The notes beneath the pieces were generated by a model. That model was not told the DNA's origin, did no database searches, and worked only from the letters and a program-made list of their open reading frames with translations. From Variovorax sp. V213 (GTDB lineage Bacteria; Pseudomonadota; Gammaproteobacteria; Burkholderiales; Burkholderiaceae_C), in assembly GCF_041154455.1 (NCBI RefSeq), contig NZ_AP028664.1:4899001-4963000 (forward strand): 64,000 nucleotides of DNA. The letters are read 5' to 3'. Of this stretch, positions 41,074-49,713 are shown one piece after another (the first letter of the stretch is position 1; the number at the start of each line of letters is the position of its first letter). The translations under genes and the position numbers were made by a program.

Positions 41074-41505
41074 TCAGAAGCGGAAGCTGGCGGTCTTGGA
41101 GCCGCCGCCCACCGTCACCGACTGGCTCTTGGCATTGCCGCCGGTCGTGGTGGCATCGATGGTGTAGCGGCCGGCCGGAATGTCGACCAGGCAGACCGGC
41201 CCGCTGGCGCGCAAGGCCAGCGAAGGCGCCCCATCGGCACCCTTGATGTCGACCTGCACGTCTGCCAGGTAGGCGCCGTCGGCGCGCGCGAAAAGCAGCG
41301 CCAGCGGATGCTCCTTCATGGCGGCGCGCATGGCGTTCGATTCGTCCGAGCCGATGCCGCCGCAGACATAGCGCACCGCGCCCTCGCCCTTCCACTGCGG
41401 CATGGCCGACTGGGCCTGTGCTCCGAAGGCGCCGGCCGCGCAGGCGCAGGCCAGCAGGGCACGCCGCAAGTTCTTCGAAACGATAAAAGCTTGAACGGAA
41501 GACAT
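41074..41505 (-). CDS. Exported hypothetical with carboxypeptidase-regulatory-like fold
   Basis: 143 residues with a signal peptide (about 1-31, ending Ala-Gln-Ala-Gln). The C-terminal half, SGPVCLVDIPAGRYTIDATT followed by NAKSQSVTVGGGSKTASFRF, reads like a carboxypeptidase-regulatory/PEGA-type beta sandwich. Two Cys residues in the mature part (VRYVCGGIG and GPVCLVDI) may form a disulfide. The function is unknown. It is convergent with the peroxidase gene. Confidence 0.72.
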   Translation of the reverse strand: MSSVQAFIVSKNLRRALLACACAAGAFGAQAQSAMPQWKGEGAVRYVCGGIGSDESNAMRAAMKEHPLALLFARADGAYLADVQVDIKGADGAPSLALRASGPVCLVDIPAGRYTIDATTTGGNAKSQSVTVGGGSKTASFRF

Positions 41506-41594
41506 GGGGCTGACTCCTGGGAAGATCGGTGCGGCCATGATGCCGTGCGAACGGACCCCGCGCGAGTCGGACCAGAGCGCTCTTCGGTGTGCGA

Positions 41595-42827
41595 TCAGGC
41601 CGTCGCCAGGGCAGCGTCCAGCAGCTCGACCCAGTGGCGGACCGGCGTTTCCTGGCTGCCGCTTTGCAGATGCGTGATGCAGCCGATGTTGGCCGAGGCG
41701 ATGACGCTCGGCTGCAGTTGCTTCAGATGCCCGAGCTTGCGGTCGCGCAGCGGGTAGGCCAGTTCGGGCTGCAGCACCGAGTAGGTGCCGGCCGAGCCGC
41801 AGCACAGGTGCGACTCGTTCATGGCCACGCGCACGTCGAAGCCGAGCGCGCGCAGATGCGTCTCGACCCCGCCGCGCAGCTTCTGGCCGTGCTGCAGCGT
41901 GCAGGGCGGGTGGTAGGCGACCACGCCCTGCGGCGCGTGCACCCGGGCCTTCAGCGCCGGCACCAGATCGGGCAGCAGCTCGCTCAGGTCGCGCGTCAAC
42001 TCGCTGATGCGCGCCGCCTTGGCGGCATAGGCCGGGTCGTGCTGCAGGATATGGCCGTACTCGCGCACCGTGACGCCGCAGCCCGAGGCGTTCATCACGA
42101 TGGCCTCGGCCTCGTTGCGCTCCACCATCGGCCACCAAGCATCGATGTTGGCGCGCATCTGCGCCTTGCCGCCCTCCTGGTCGTTGAGGTGGAACTTCAC
42201 GGCGCCACAGCAGCCGGCCTCCTTCGCGATCACGGCCTGGATGCCCGCGGCGTCGAGCACGCGCGCCGTCGCGCTGTTGACGTTGGGCATCATCGACGGC
42301 TGTACGCAGCCCGCGAGCATCAGCATCTTGCGCGCATGCGTGGCTGTGGGCCAGGCGCCGGCCTCCTGCTTCGCGGGCACCTTGGCCCTGAGCGCCTCGG
42401 GCAACAGCCCGCGCACCGATTGGCCGAACGCCATCGCGGGACCGAAGAGCGGCGACGGCAGCCCTTCCTTCAGCAGCCAGCGCGTGGCCGATTCCATGGC
42501 GGGGCGCGGCACTTTCTCGTCGACGATCTTTCGGCCGATGTCGACCAGGTGGCCGTACTGCACGCCGCTCGGGCAGGTGCTTTCGCAATTGCGGCAGGTC
42601 AGGCAACGGTCGAGGTGCAGCTGCGTGCTGCGCGTCGGCGCCTTGCCTTCGAGCACCTGCTTGATCAGGTAGATGCGGCCGCGCGGTCCGTCGAGCTCGT
42701 CGCCGAGCAGCTGGTAGGTGGGACAGGTGGCGGTGCAGAAGCCGCAGTGCACGCACTTGCGCAGGATGGCTTCGGCCTCGCGGCCGTCGTCGGTGTCGCG
42801 GAATTCGGGGGCGAGCTCGGTTTGCAT
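41595..42827 (-). CDS. glcF: Glycolate oxidase iron-sulfur subunit
   Basis: 410 residues. Two 4Fe-4S motifs, CVHCGFCTATCP and CLTCRNCESTCP, lie in the N-terminal third, and two CCG-type domains follow (EAGCCGAVKFHL, SHLCCGSAGTYS). Together with GlcD and GlcE it oxidises glycolate to glyoxylate at the membrane and passes electrons to quinone. It is the last gene of glcDEF, 29 bases after glcE. Length is normal. Confidence 0.95.
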   Translation of the reverse strand: MQTELAPEFRDTDDGREAEAILRKCVHCGFCTATCPTYQLLGDELDGPRGRIYLIKQVLEGKAPTRSTQLHLDRCLTCRNCESTCPSGVQYGHLVDIGRKIVDEKVPRPAMESATRWLLKEGLPSPLFGPAMAFGQSVRGLLPEALRAKVPAKQEAGAWPTATHARKMLMLAGCVQPSMMPNVNSATARVLDAAGIQAVIAKEAGCCGAVKFHLNDQEGGKAQMRANIDAWWPMVERNEAEAIVMNASGCGVTVREYGHILQHDPAYAAKAARISELTRDLSELLPDLVPALKARVHAPQGVVAYHPPCTLQHGQKLRGGVETHLRALGFDVRVAMNESHLCCGSAGTYSVLQPELAYPLRDRKLGHLKQLQPSVIASANIGCITHLQSGSQETPVRHWVELLDAALATA

Positions 42828-42856
42828 GGAAGTTGAACGTGTCGGGTCGCTGGGCT

Positions 42857-43972
42857 TCAGGCGGCCGCGAGAAGCCGGGCCCGGTCGAAGATGCCGTGGG
42901 GGTCGAACTCGCGCATCAGGGCATGGTGGATGCGCGCGACGGGTGCGCTCAACGCATCGAAGCGTCGGGCACCGGCGCCTGCTGTGGAGGCAGGGGGCAT
43001 CCTGAACAGCGTGGCATGCCCACCTGCCGCATGCGCCGCTTCGCGAATGAGAGAGGCGCGTTCGAGCGGAGCCTTGTACCAGCGCTGCCCGCCGTGCCAT
43101 TCGATCAAGGGCACGCCGCCATCGCGCAGCGCGAGCACCGGTGCCGTCTGCGGCACCGACAGGCGCCAGAGTGCGACTGAGCCGTCAGCGGCGGCGAACC
43201 ACCGATGCTGCTGGTCGCGCAGCGATTGCCATCCGGCAGCGGCGACGACGTTATCCATGCGCTCGCCGCCCAGGTGCGCGCAGGCGGCTTCTACCGCCGC
43301 GGCGGCGCCACGCAGCCGCAGCCGCAACGTGCCGGTGCCCGCAGCCTCGAACCAGCAGCTCGCATTCAATGGCAGGGGCCGGCCTCCCCACTCGTTGAGC
43401 AGGCGCAGGGCGTCCGCCTGGCTGCAGGAAAAGGCCAGCGTGGCCTCGGCGGGCGCAACGGGGAGCACCTTGAGGCTCACTTCGGCAATCACGCCCAGCG
43501 TGCCGAGCGAGCCCGCCAGCACGCGCGAGACGTCGTAGCCCGCCACGTTCTTCATCACCTGGCCGCCGAAGCCCAACACCTCGCCGCGGCCGTTGACCAG
43601 CGTGGCGCCCAGCACGTAGTCGCGCACCGCGCCCACGCTGGCGCGCGCGGGGCCGCTGAGCCCGGCGGCCACCATGCCGCCCACGGTACCCGCGCCGGCC
43701 GTGCCGAAATGCGGCGGCTCGAAAGGCAGGCACTGCCCCTTTTCGGCCAGCGCGGCCTCGAGTTCAGCGAGCGGCGTGCCGGCGCGCGCGGTGACGACCA
43801 GTTCGCTCGGTTCATAGCTCGTGATGCCGGTGAGCCCGACAGTGCTCAAGGCCTCGCCATGCGGCGGCTCGCCGTAAAAATCCTTGGTGCCGCCGCCGCG
43901 GATGCGAAGCGGCGCGGCCTCGGCGGCCGCGGCGCGAATGCGCTCGGCGATCTGGCTGAGGGCAGGTTCCAT
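42857..43972 (-). CDS. glcE: Glycolate oxidase FAD-binding subunit
   Basis: 371-residue FAD-linked oxidase domain protein. The FAD-binding region shows RIRGGGTKDFYGE near the start, GTAGAGTVGGMVAAGLSGPA, and VMKNVAGYDVSRVLAGSLGTLG. It is the second subunit of the glycolate oxidase complex, 18 bases after glcD. The C-terminus ends HGIFDRARLLAAA, typical of GlcE. Confidence 0.95.
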   Translation of the reverse strand: MEPALSQIAERIRAAAAEAAPLRIRGGGTKDFYGEPPHGEALSTVGLTGITSYEPSELVVTARAGTPLAELEAALAEKGQCLPFEPPHFGTAGAGTVGGMVAAGLSGPARASVGAVRDYVLGATLVNGRGEVLGFGGQVMKNVAGYDVSRVLAGSLGTLGVIAEVSLKVLPVAPAEATLAFSCSQADALRLLNEWGGRPLPLNASCWFEAAGTGTLRLRLRGAAAAVEAACAHLGGERMDNVVAAAGWQSLRDQQHRWFAAADGSVALWRLSVPQTAPVLALRDGGVPLIEWHGGQRWYKAPLERASLIREAAHAAGGHATLFRMPPASTAGAGARRFDALSAPVARIHHALMREFDPHGIFDRARLLAAA

Positions 43973-43990
43973 GTCTTTTTCTTTTGTTAT

Positions 43991-45493
43991 TCAGAAACGC
44001 GGCAGATCGGGGTGCGGCAGCCTGCCGCCGCGCACCACCTGCTTGCCGTATTCGGCGCAGCGCTGCAGCGTGGGAATCGCCTTGCCGGGGTTCAACAGCC
44101 CGGCCGGATCGAAGGCGCGCTTGACGCCGAACATCTGCTCGTTCTCGGCCGCGGTGAACTGCACGCACATGCTGTTGAGCTTCTCCACGCCCACGCCATG
44201 CTCGCCCGACACGGTGCCCCCCATGGCCACGCTGGTCTCGAGGATGTCGGCGCCGAACAGCTCGCAGCGATGCAGCTCGTCGGGGTCGTTGGCGTCGAAC
44301 AGCACCAGCGGATGCAGGTTGCCGTCGCCCGCGTGGAACACGTTGCAGCAGCGCAGCTGGTATTTTTTCTCCATCTCCTGGATGGCCAGCAGGATGTCGG
44401 CCAGCCGCTTGCGCGGAATGGTGGAGTCCAGGCACATGTAGTCGGGGCTGATGCGGCCCGAGGCCGGAAAGGCGTTCTTGCGGCCGCTCCAGAACTTCAT
44501 GCGTTCGTCTTCGCTGGTGCTCACCGCAATGGCGGTGGCACCGGAGGAGCGCAGTACGGCGGTCATGCGGCCGATTTCTTCTTCCACTTCTTCGGGCGTG
44601 CCGTCGGATTCGCACAGCAGGATCGCTGCCGCATCGAGGTCGTAGCCGGCGCGCACGAAGTCTTCGACCGCGGCGGTCATCGGCTTGTCCATCATCTCGA
44701 GACCCGCCGGGATGATGCCGGCGGCGATCACCGCGGCCACCGCATCGCCGGCTTTGCGCACGTCGTCGAAGCTGGCCATGATGCAGCGCGCGAGCTGCGG
44801 CTTGGGCACGAGCTTGACAGTGACCTCGGTGGTCACGGCCAGCATGCCTTCGCTGCCGATGACCAGCGCGAGCAGGTCCAGGCCCGGCGCGTCGAGCGCC
44901 TCGCCACCGAATTCGATGGCCTCGCCCTCGGCGGTGAAGCCGCGCACGCGCAGCACGTTGTGCAGCGTGAGGCCGTATTTCAGGCAATGCACGCCACCCG
45001 AGTTCTCGGCCACGTTGCCGCCGATGGTGCAGGCGATCTGGCTCGATGGATCGGGCGCGTAGTAGAGGTTGAAGGGCGCGGCAGCCTCGCTGATGGCGAG
45101 ATTGCGCACGCCGCACTGCACCACGGCCGTGCGGCTAAGCGGGTCGATCTTCAGGATGCTGTTGAACTTGGCGAGCGAGAGCGTCACGCCCAGCGCATGC
45201 GGCATCGCGCCGCCCGAGAGCCCGGTGCCCGCGCCGCGCGCCACCACGGGCACGCCGAGCCCGTGGCAGGTCTTGAGCACCGCCGCCACCTGGACCTCGG
45301 TTTCGGGCAGCGCCACCACCAGCGGCCGCTGCCGGTAGGCGGTGAGGCCGTCGCATTCATAGGGCGTGGTGTCCTCGGCATGCCAGATGAGCGCGTGCGC
45401 CGGCAGGTGGGCCTGCAGGGCGCGCACGATCTGCGACTGGCGGTCGGTCTTCTGCAGCGAATCGTGCTGGACGGCGGTGAGCGGCGCGTTCAT
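43991..45493 (-). CDS. glcD: Glycolate oxidase subunit GlcD (FAD-linked)
   Basis: 500-residue flavoprotein, the catalytic subunit of glycolate oxidase. The FAD PP-loop is PVVARGAGTGLSGGAMP, further FAD contacts are IACTIGGNVAENSGG, and the C-terminal vanillyl-alcohol-oxidase-type domain has VFHAGDGNLHPLVLFD and TVSGEHGVGVEKL. First gene of glcDEF. The upstream LysR gene on the same strand is the likely regulator. Confidence 0.96.
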   Translation of the reverse strand: MNAPLTAVQHDSLQKTDRQSQIVRALQAHLPAHALIWHAEDTTPYECDGLTAYRQRPLVVALPETEVQVAAVLKTCHGLGVPVVARGAGTGLSGGAMPHALGVTLSLAKFNSILKIDPLSRTAVVQCGVRNLAISEAAAPFNLYYAPDPSSQIACTIGGNVAENSGGVHCLKYGLTLHNVLRVRGFTAEGEAIEFGGEALDAPGLDLLALVIGSEGMLAVTTEVTVKLVPKPQLARCIMASFDDVRKAGDAVAAVIAAGIIPAGLEMMDKPMTAAVEDFVRAGYDLDAAAILLCESDGTPEEVEEEIGRMTAVLRSSGATAIAVSTSEDERMKFWSGRKNAFPASGRISPDYMCLDSTIPRKRLADILLAIQEMEKKYQLRCCNVFHAGDGNLHPLVLFDANDPDELHRCELFGADILETSVAMGGTVSGEHGVGVEKLNSMCVQFTAAENEQMFGVKRAFDPAGLLNPGKAIPTLQRCAEYGKQVVRGGRLPHPDLPRF

Positions 45494-45627
45494 GTGTATG
45501 TCTCGTGGTGCCTCGCACTCTACGCAAATGCGGCGCGGCCGGGTTGAAGCTTTTTCGCGTCGGGCTTGAGAGAACTTCGCCGGCCATCCGCGCCCGGCTC
45601 AGGCCGAGCCCAGCCGAGTGCAGCCGC

Positions 45628-45656
45628 GGAATCGGCTCCGCCGGGCCCCGGGGGCG
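45628..45656 (+). repeat. Degenerate fragment of the dispersed repeat
   Basis: GGAATCGGCTCCGCCGGGCC differs from the repeat core at three of 20 positions (the hairpin pairing is kept) and is followed by CCGGGGGCG. It sits directly after the LysR stop (45658, minus strand). The rest of the 164-base gap to glcD holds nothing I can identify. Confidence 0.55.
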
Positions 45657-45657
45657 T

Positions 45658-46542
45658 TCAATTCATGCTCTGCGCCAGCCAGTCGACAAAGGCGGCGCAT
45701 TCCCAGCGCTCCAGAGTGCCGGGCTGCCAGCAGATGGTGTGGCGGTGCGGCGACGGCACGGGCCGGTCGGAGAGCGGCACCAGCCGGCCCGATTCGAACC
45801 AGGCGGCGCCCATCTTCAGGCGCACCAGCGCCACGCCAAAGCCGCTCGCGGCCGCGTCGTAGACCAGGCCCAGGTCGTTGAACTGGGAGCCGACGTGCGG
45901 CTCGGGCTGGTCGATTGCGCAGCTCGCGAACCAGGTGCCCCAGGGCTCCAGCGGGCTGCGGATCAGCCGTGCGCTCGCGATCTCGGCCGCGGTGCGGAAA
46001 CCATTGAACGGTCCGAACTCGTTGAGATAGCTCGGGCTGCAGGCGGGCACCACCTCTTCCTCCAGCAGCAGCCGGTGTTCGCAGTCGGCGTATGCGCCGC
46101 TGCCATAGCGGACTTCGAGATCGGCCTGCTCGGCCGTGACGTCGAGCAGCGGAATCGACACCTGCAGCACCAGTTCGATGTCCGGGCAGATGTTGCGGAA
46201 CAATTCGAGTCGCGGCATCAGGAACACACGGCTGAAGGTGGGCGTGACGGCGATGCGCAGGCGTGTTGCGCGCTGCTGCGCCGCATGGCCGCCCGGCGTG
46301 GCCTGCAGCGCCGCAAGGCCGGTGCGCACGTTGGCAAGGTAGGCCGCGCCGTCGGCCGTGAGGCTGAAGTCGCTGCGGCCGAAGAGCTTGAAGCCCACAT
46401 GCGATTCCAGCTGGCGGATGCGGTGGCTCACCGCGCTGGGCGTGACGCACAGCTCGTCCGCCGCGCGGCCTGCATGCCGCAGCCGCGCCAGGGTCTCGAA
46501 GGTCAGCAGGCACTGGATCGGCGGGATGTGCTGCAGGGCCAT
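45658..46542 (-). CDS. LysR-type regulator (GcvA-like)
   Basis: 294 residues. The helix-turn-helix is LARLRHAGRAADELCVTPSA with SHRIRQLESHVGFKLFGRS, followed by RIAVTPTFSRVFLMPRLELF at the start of the effector domain. The N-terminus and the mid-protein NEFGPFNGF fit the GcvA subgroup. It lies 11 bases after the SMP-30 gene and upstream of glcDEF on the same strand, so control of glycolate use is the simplest guess. Confidence 0.88.
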   Translation of the reverse strand: MALQHIPPIQCLLTFETLARLRHAGRAADELCVTPSAVSHRIRQLESHVGFKLFGRSDFSLTADGAAYLANVRTGLAALQATPGGHAAQQRATRLRIAVTPTFSRVFLMPRLELFRNICPDIELVLQVSIPLLDVTAEQADLEVRYGSGAYADCEHRLLLEEEVVPACSPSYLNEFGPFNGFRTAAEIASARLIRSPLEPWGTWFASCAIDQPEPHVGSQFNDLGLVYDAAASGFGVALVRLKMGAAWFESGRLVPLSDRPVPSPHRHTICWQPGTLERWECAAFVDWLAQSMN

Positions 46543-46553
46543 CGCGTGGCCTC

Positions 46554-47504
46554 TCAATCTTCGAAGAAATTGACCGGCAGGCCAGGAATGTCGACTTGCA
46601 TCGCAATCACTCTGCCCGAGGCCGGGAGCCTCTCGATCTCGCTGGCGGGCCGCCCCTTGCGCCCGCTGGTGACGAAGAGCGTCTTCAGGTCGTCGCCGCC
46701 GAAGCAGGGCATGGTCGGGCACTGAACGGGGACGGACACCGAGGCGACGATCTCGCCGGACGGCGCGAACCGCAGCAGCTGTGCACCTTCGAACATCGCG
46801 ACCCAGTAGTGGCCCTGCGCATCGACCGTGGCGCCATCGGGCCGGCCTTCGTAGCGCACGGGCGACTCGGGTGCCCAGCCTTCGGGCTTGGCCTCGAACT
46901 GGTGGAACACGCGCGCACGCGAGAGCGAGTTGGCCTCGGCGTCCCAGTCCCACGCACGCACCACGTGCGCGGCGGTGTCGGCCCAGTAGAGGGTGCGGCC
47001 ATCGGGCGAAAACGCGAGTCCGTTGGCGGTGGTGGACTCGTTGGCCATCTGCGCCAATGTGGGCGCCACGCCGGTGCCGGGGCGCGCATCGAAGCAGTAG
47101 AGCGCGGCGTTGGCCCGGTCCTTGGCCTCGTTGAGCGAACCGCCCCAGAAACGGCCGAGCGCATCGCATTTGCCGTCGTTGAACCGCATGGTGCGCACGT
47201 CATGCGCCACGCGCGCCATCGCGACCAGTTCACCACCCCATTCGCGGGCCCGGTAGATTCCGTCGCGCAGCGCGATCACGAAGCCGCCGCTCCTGGCCGG
47301 CGCCATGCAGCCGGGCTCGGTGGCCAAGGCCCAGCGCTCCACCCTGGCCGACGGCGTGCCGATTTCGCCGCGCGTGCGCAGCACCGCGCGCCCCGGAATA
47401 TCGAGCCAGTAAAGCGCGCGTTCTTGCGGGTGCCAGAACGGCGATTCGCCGAGCTCGCAGAGGCTGTTTTCGAGGGTGGTCCACATGATCTGCGGATTGT
47501 GCAT
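46554..47504 (-). CDS. SMP-30/gluconolactonase family protein
   Basis: 316-residue six-bladed propeller lactonase. Metal-site motifs are GESPFWHPQERALYWLDI (Glu), ANGLAFSPDGRTLYWAD (Asn) and EGRPDGATVDAQGHYW (Asp). Family members hydrolyse sugar lactones. The start at 47504 (MHNPQ) is preferred: an in-frame ATG at 47567 would lie on the far side of the terminator at 47521-47556. An ATG at 47486 is a second option. It is co-directional with the LysR gene. Confidence 0.85.
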   Translation of the reverse strand: MHNPQIMWTTLENSLCELGESPFWHPQERALYWLDIPGRAVLRTRGEIGTPSARVERWALATEPGCMAPARSGGFVIALRDGIYRAREWGGELVAMARVAHDVRTMRFNDGKCDALGRFWGGSLNEAKDRANAALYCFDARPGTGVAPTLAQMANESTTANGLAFSPDGRTLYWADTAAHVVRAWDWDAEANSLSRARVFHQFEAKPEGWAPESPVRYEGRPDGATVDAQGHYWVAMFEGAQLLRFAPSGEIVASVSVPVQCPTMPCFGGDDLKTLFVTSGRKGRPASEIERLPASGRVIAMQVDIPGLPVNFFED

Positions 47505-47520
47505 CCGCGGCCCCGAAGAC

Positions 47521-47556
47521 AAAAAAAAGCCCGCTGGCGCCGAAGCGCTCGCGGGC
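47521..47556 (-). terminator. Intrinsic terminator after amtB
   Basis: On the minus strand AGCCCGC and GCGGGCT form the base of a long hairpin (16-base inner region with further pairing), followed by a run of seven to eight T. It lies 195 bases beyond the amtB stop and just before the SMP-30 gene, separating the two units. Confidence 0.85.
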
Positions 47557-47637
47557 TGAACATCCAAAGGAGACCTTGCTGAAAAAGGATCGCTTCTTGT
47601 GGTTCTTATAACCAGCCTTTGCGCCGTATGCCTTCTT

Positions 47638-47733
47638 CGTGGAACACCGAGGAACCGGCTTTGCCGGGCCTCTGGTGTTGCCCCCGGCAGGGGGGTTGGC
47701 GAAGCGACACGAAGTGCGCGAAGACTGGGGGGT
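47638..47733 (+). repeat. Dispersed palindromic intergenic repeat, copy 3
   Basis: Core GGAACCGGCTTTGCCGGGCC at 47651-47670, preceded by CGTGGAACACCGA and followed by GGTGTTGCCCCCGG and GCGAAGCGACACGAAGTGCG, almost the same as copy 2. It lies between the amtB stop and its terminator, so it would be inside the amtB transcript. Confidence 0.85.
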
Positions 47734-47750
47734 TGCCTATTGCTTTGGGG

Positions 47751-49283
47751 TTACCTGTTATATGCAGTCTCGCCGTGCGAGGAGATGTCGAGGCCTTCGC
47801 GCTCTTCTTCTTCCGACACACGCAGGCCGATGGTGAGGTCGGCGATCTTGAAGGCGATGAACGCCACCACGCCCGACCAGACGATGGTCAGCAGCACGCC
47901 CTTGAGCTGGATCCAGACCTGGGCGCCGATGCCGTTGGACACCACGCTGGCCGTGACCCAGTCGCCCACGAGGCCGGGGCCGCCGAGTGCCTGGGTGTTG
48001 AACACGCCGGTGAGCAGCGCGCCGACGATACCGCCGACACCGTGCACGCCGAACACGTCGAGCGAGTCGTCCGCGCCCAGCAGCTTCTTGAGGCCGTTGA
48101 CGCCCCAGAGGCAGGCGAAGCCGGCGATGAAGCCGATGATGATGGCGCCCATCAGGCCGACGTTGCCGGCGGCCGGGGTGATGGCCACGAGGCCTGCAAC
48201 GGCGCCCGAAGCAGCACCCAGCATCGAGGCCTTGCCCCGCATCAGTGCTTCACCGATGCACCATGCGAGCACGGCTGCGGCGGTGGCGGTGAAGGTGTTC
48301 ATGAAGGCGAGTACGGCACTGGTGCCGGCTTCGAGGGCCGAACCTGCGTTGAAACCGAACCAGCCGACCCACAGCAGCGAGGCACCGACCATGGTGAGCG
48401 TGAGCGAATGCGGCGTGAAGGCTTCCTTGCCGTAGCCGACGCGCTTGCCGATCACGAAGGCACCGACCAGGCCCGCCACGGCTGCGTTGATGTGCACCAC
48501 GGTGCCGCCCGCGAAGTCGAGGGCGCCCCATTGCCAGATCAGGCCAGCCTTGGCGTTCTGTGCATCCACCACGTTGGCGGCGGTGTAGGCGTCCGGGCCC
48601 ATCCAGAACCAGACCATGTGCGCGAGCGGCGCATAGCTGAAGGTGAACCAGATCACCATGAACAGCAGCACGGCCGAGAACTTGGCGCGCTCGGCGAAAG
48701 CACCCACGATCAGGCAGCAGGTGATGCCGGCGAAGGTGGCCTGGAAGGCGGCGAACAGCAGTTCGGGGATGTAGACGCCCTTGCTGAAGGTGGCGCCGGG
48801 CGCGAACACGCCGGTGGCCGGATCGAAGATCCCCTTCATGAAGAGCCGGTCGAATCCGCCGAAGAAGGCATTCCCCTCGGTGAACGCAAGGCTGTAGCCA
48901 TAGATGAGCCACAGCACCACGATCATCGAGAAGGTGACCATCACCTGCATGAGCACCGACAGCATGTTCTTGCTGCGCACCAGGCCGCCGTAGAACAGGG
49001 CCAGGCCGGGGACGGTCATCATGATGACGAGCAGCGTGGACAGCATCATCCAGCTGGTGTCACCCTTGTTGAAAGAAGGAGCGGGAGCCGCGGCGGGCGC
49101 TGCCTCGGCAGGGGCAGGCGCTGCGGCAGCGGGTGCCGCGGCAGCGGGCGCAGCCGCGGGCGCCGGAGCGGCGGCAGCCGGTGCCGAAGCGGCCGGCGCT
49201 TCCGCGGCGGGCGCGGGTGCCTGCGCAAAAGCGGCAGTGAACACGCTCAAGCCGAGCGCAAGAGAGACAAGCAGTTTTTTCAT
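47751..49283 (-). CDS. amtB: Ammonium transporter
   Basis: 510-residue AmtB. After a signal peptide (1-20) comes an unusual Ala/Pro-rich spacer of about 50 residues (21-70), then the normal 11-helix channel starting FNKGDTSWMMLSTLLV. The twin pore histidines are in GGTVVHINAAVAG and FGVHGVGGIVG, and the Phe/Trp entrance residues are in the usual places. The ATG at 49283 gives the signal peptide. It lies 28 bases after glnK, the classic pair in which GlnK blocks AmtB. Confidence 0.95.
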   Translation of the reverse strand: MKKLLVSLALGLSVFTAAFAQAPAPAAEAPAASAPAAAAPAPAAAPAAAAPAAAAPAPAEAAPAAAPAPSFNKGDTSWMMLSTLLVIMMTVPGLALFYGGLVRSKNMLSVLMQVMVTFSMIVVLWLIYGYSLAFTEGNAFFGGFDRLFMKGIFDPATGVFAPGATFSKGVYIPELLFAAFQATFAGITCCLIVGAFAERAKFSAVLLFMVIWFTFSYAPLAHMVWFWMGPDAYTAANVVDAQNAKAGLIWQWGALDFAGGTVVHINAAVAGLVGAFVIGKRVGYGKEAFTPHSLTLTMVGASLLWVGWFGFNAGSALEAGTSAVLAFMNTFTATAAAVLAWCIGEALMRGKASMLGAASGAVAGLVAITPAAGNVGLMGAIIIGFIAGFACLWGVNGLKKLLGADDSLDVFGVHGVGGIVGALLTGVFNTQALGGPGLVGDWVTASVVSNGIGAQVWIQLKGVLLTIVWSGVVAFIAFKIADLTIGLRVSEEEEREGLDISSHGETAYNR

Positions 49284-49311
49284 AGTCGTTGTTCTTTCGG
49301 GCCTTGGCTGG

Positions 49312-49650
49312 TCAGAGGGCTTCACGGCCCGTTTCGCCGGTGCGGATGCGGACCACCTGCTCGAGGTTGTAGACAAAGATCTTTCCGTCGCCGATCTTGC
49401 CGGTGCGGGCAGCACCCTCGACGGCTTCGATCACGCGGTCGACGAGATCGTCGGACACCGCCGCTTCGATCTTGACCTTGGGCAGGAAGTCGACCACGTA
49501 CTCGGCGCCGCGGTACAGCTCGGTGTGGCCCTTCTGGCGGCCGAAACCCTTGACTTCCGTGACCGTGATGCCTTGCACACCGATGGCCGACAGTGCTTCG
49601 CGCACCTCGTCGAGCTTGAACGGTTTGATGATGGCTGTGACCAGCTTCAT
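49312..49650 (-). CDS. glnK: PII nitrogen regulatory protein
   Basis: 112-residue PII signalling protein. The T-loop Tyr51 (LYRGAEY) is the uridylylation site, and the TGKIGDGKIFV B-loop binds ATP. In the cell it senses 2-oxoglutarate and energy state, docks on AmtB and tunes NtrB/NtrC. Linkage to amtB argues for GlnK rather than GlnB. It is 63 bases after the porin gene. Confidence 0.95.
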   Translation of the reverse strand: MKLVTAIIKPFKLDEVREALSAIGVQGITVTEVKGFGRQKGHTELYRGAEYVVDFLPKVKIEAAVSDDLVDRVIEAVEGAARTGKIGDGKIFVYNLEQVVRIRTGETGREAL

Positions 49651-49713
49651 GACTTTCTCCTTCTTGGATGGAATGAATGGTGCGGCAGCTTGGGCCGCAC
49701 CTTGTTTTTGTGT

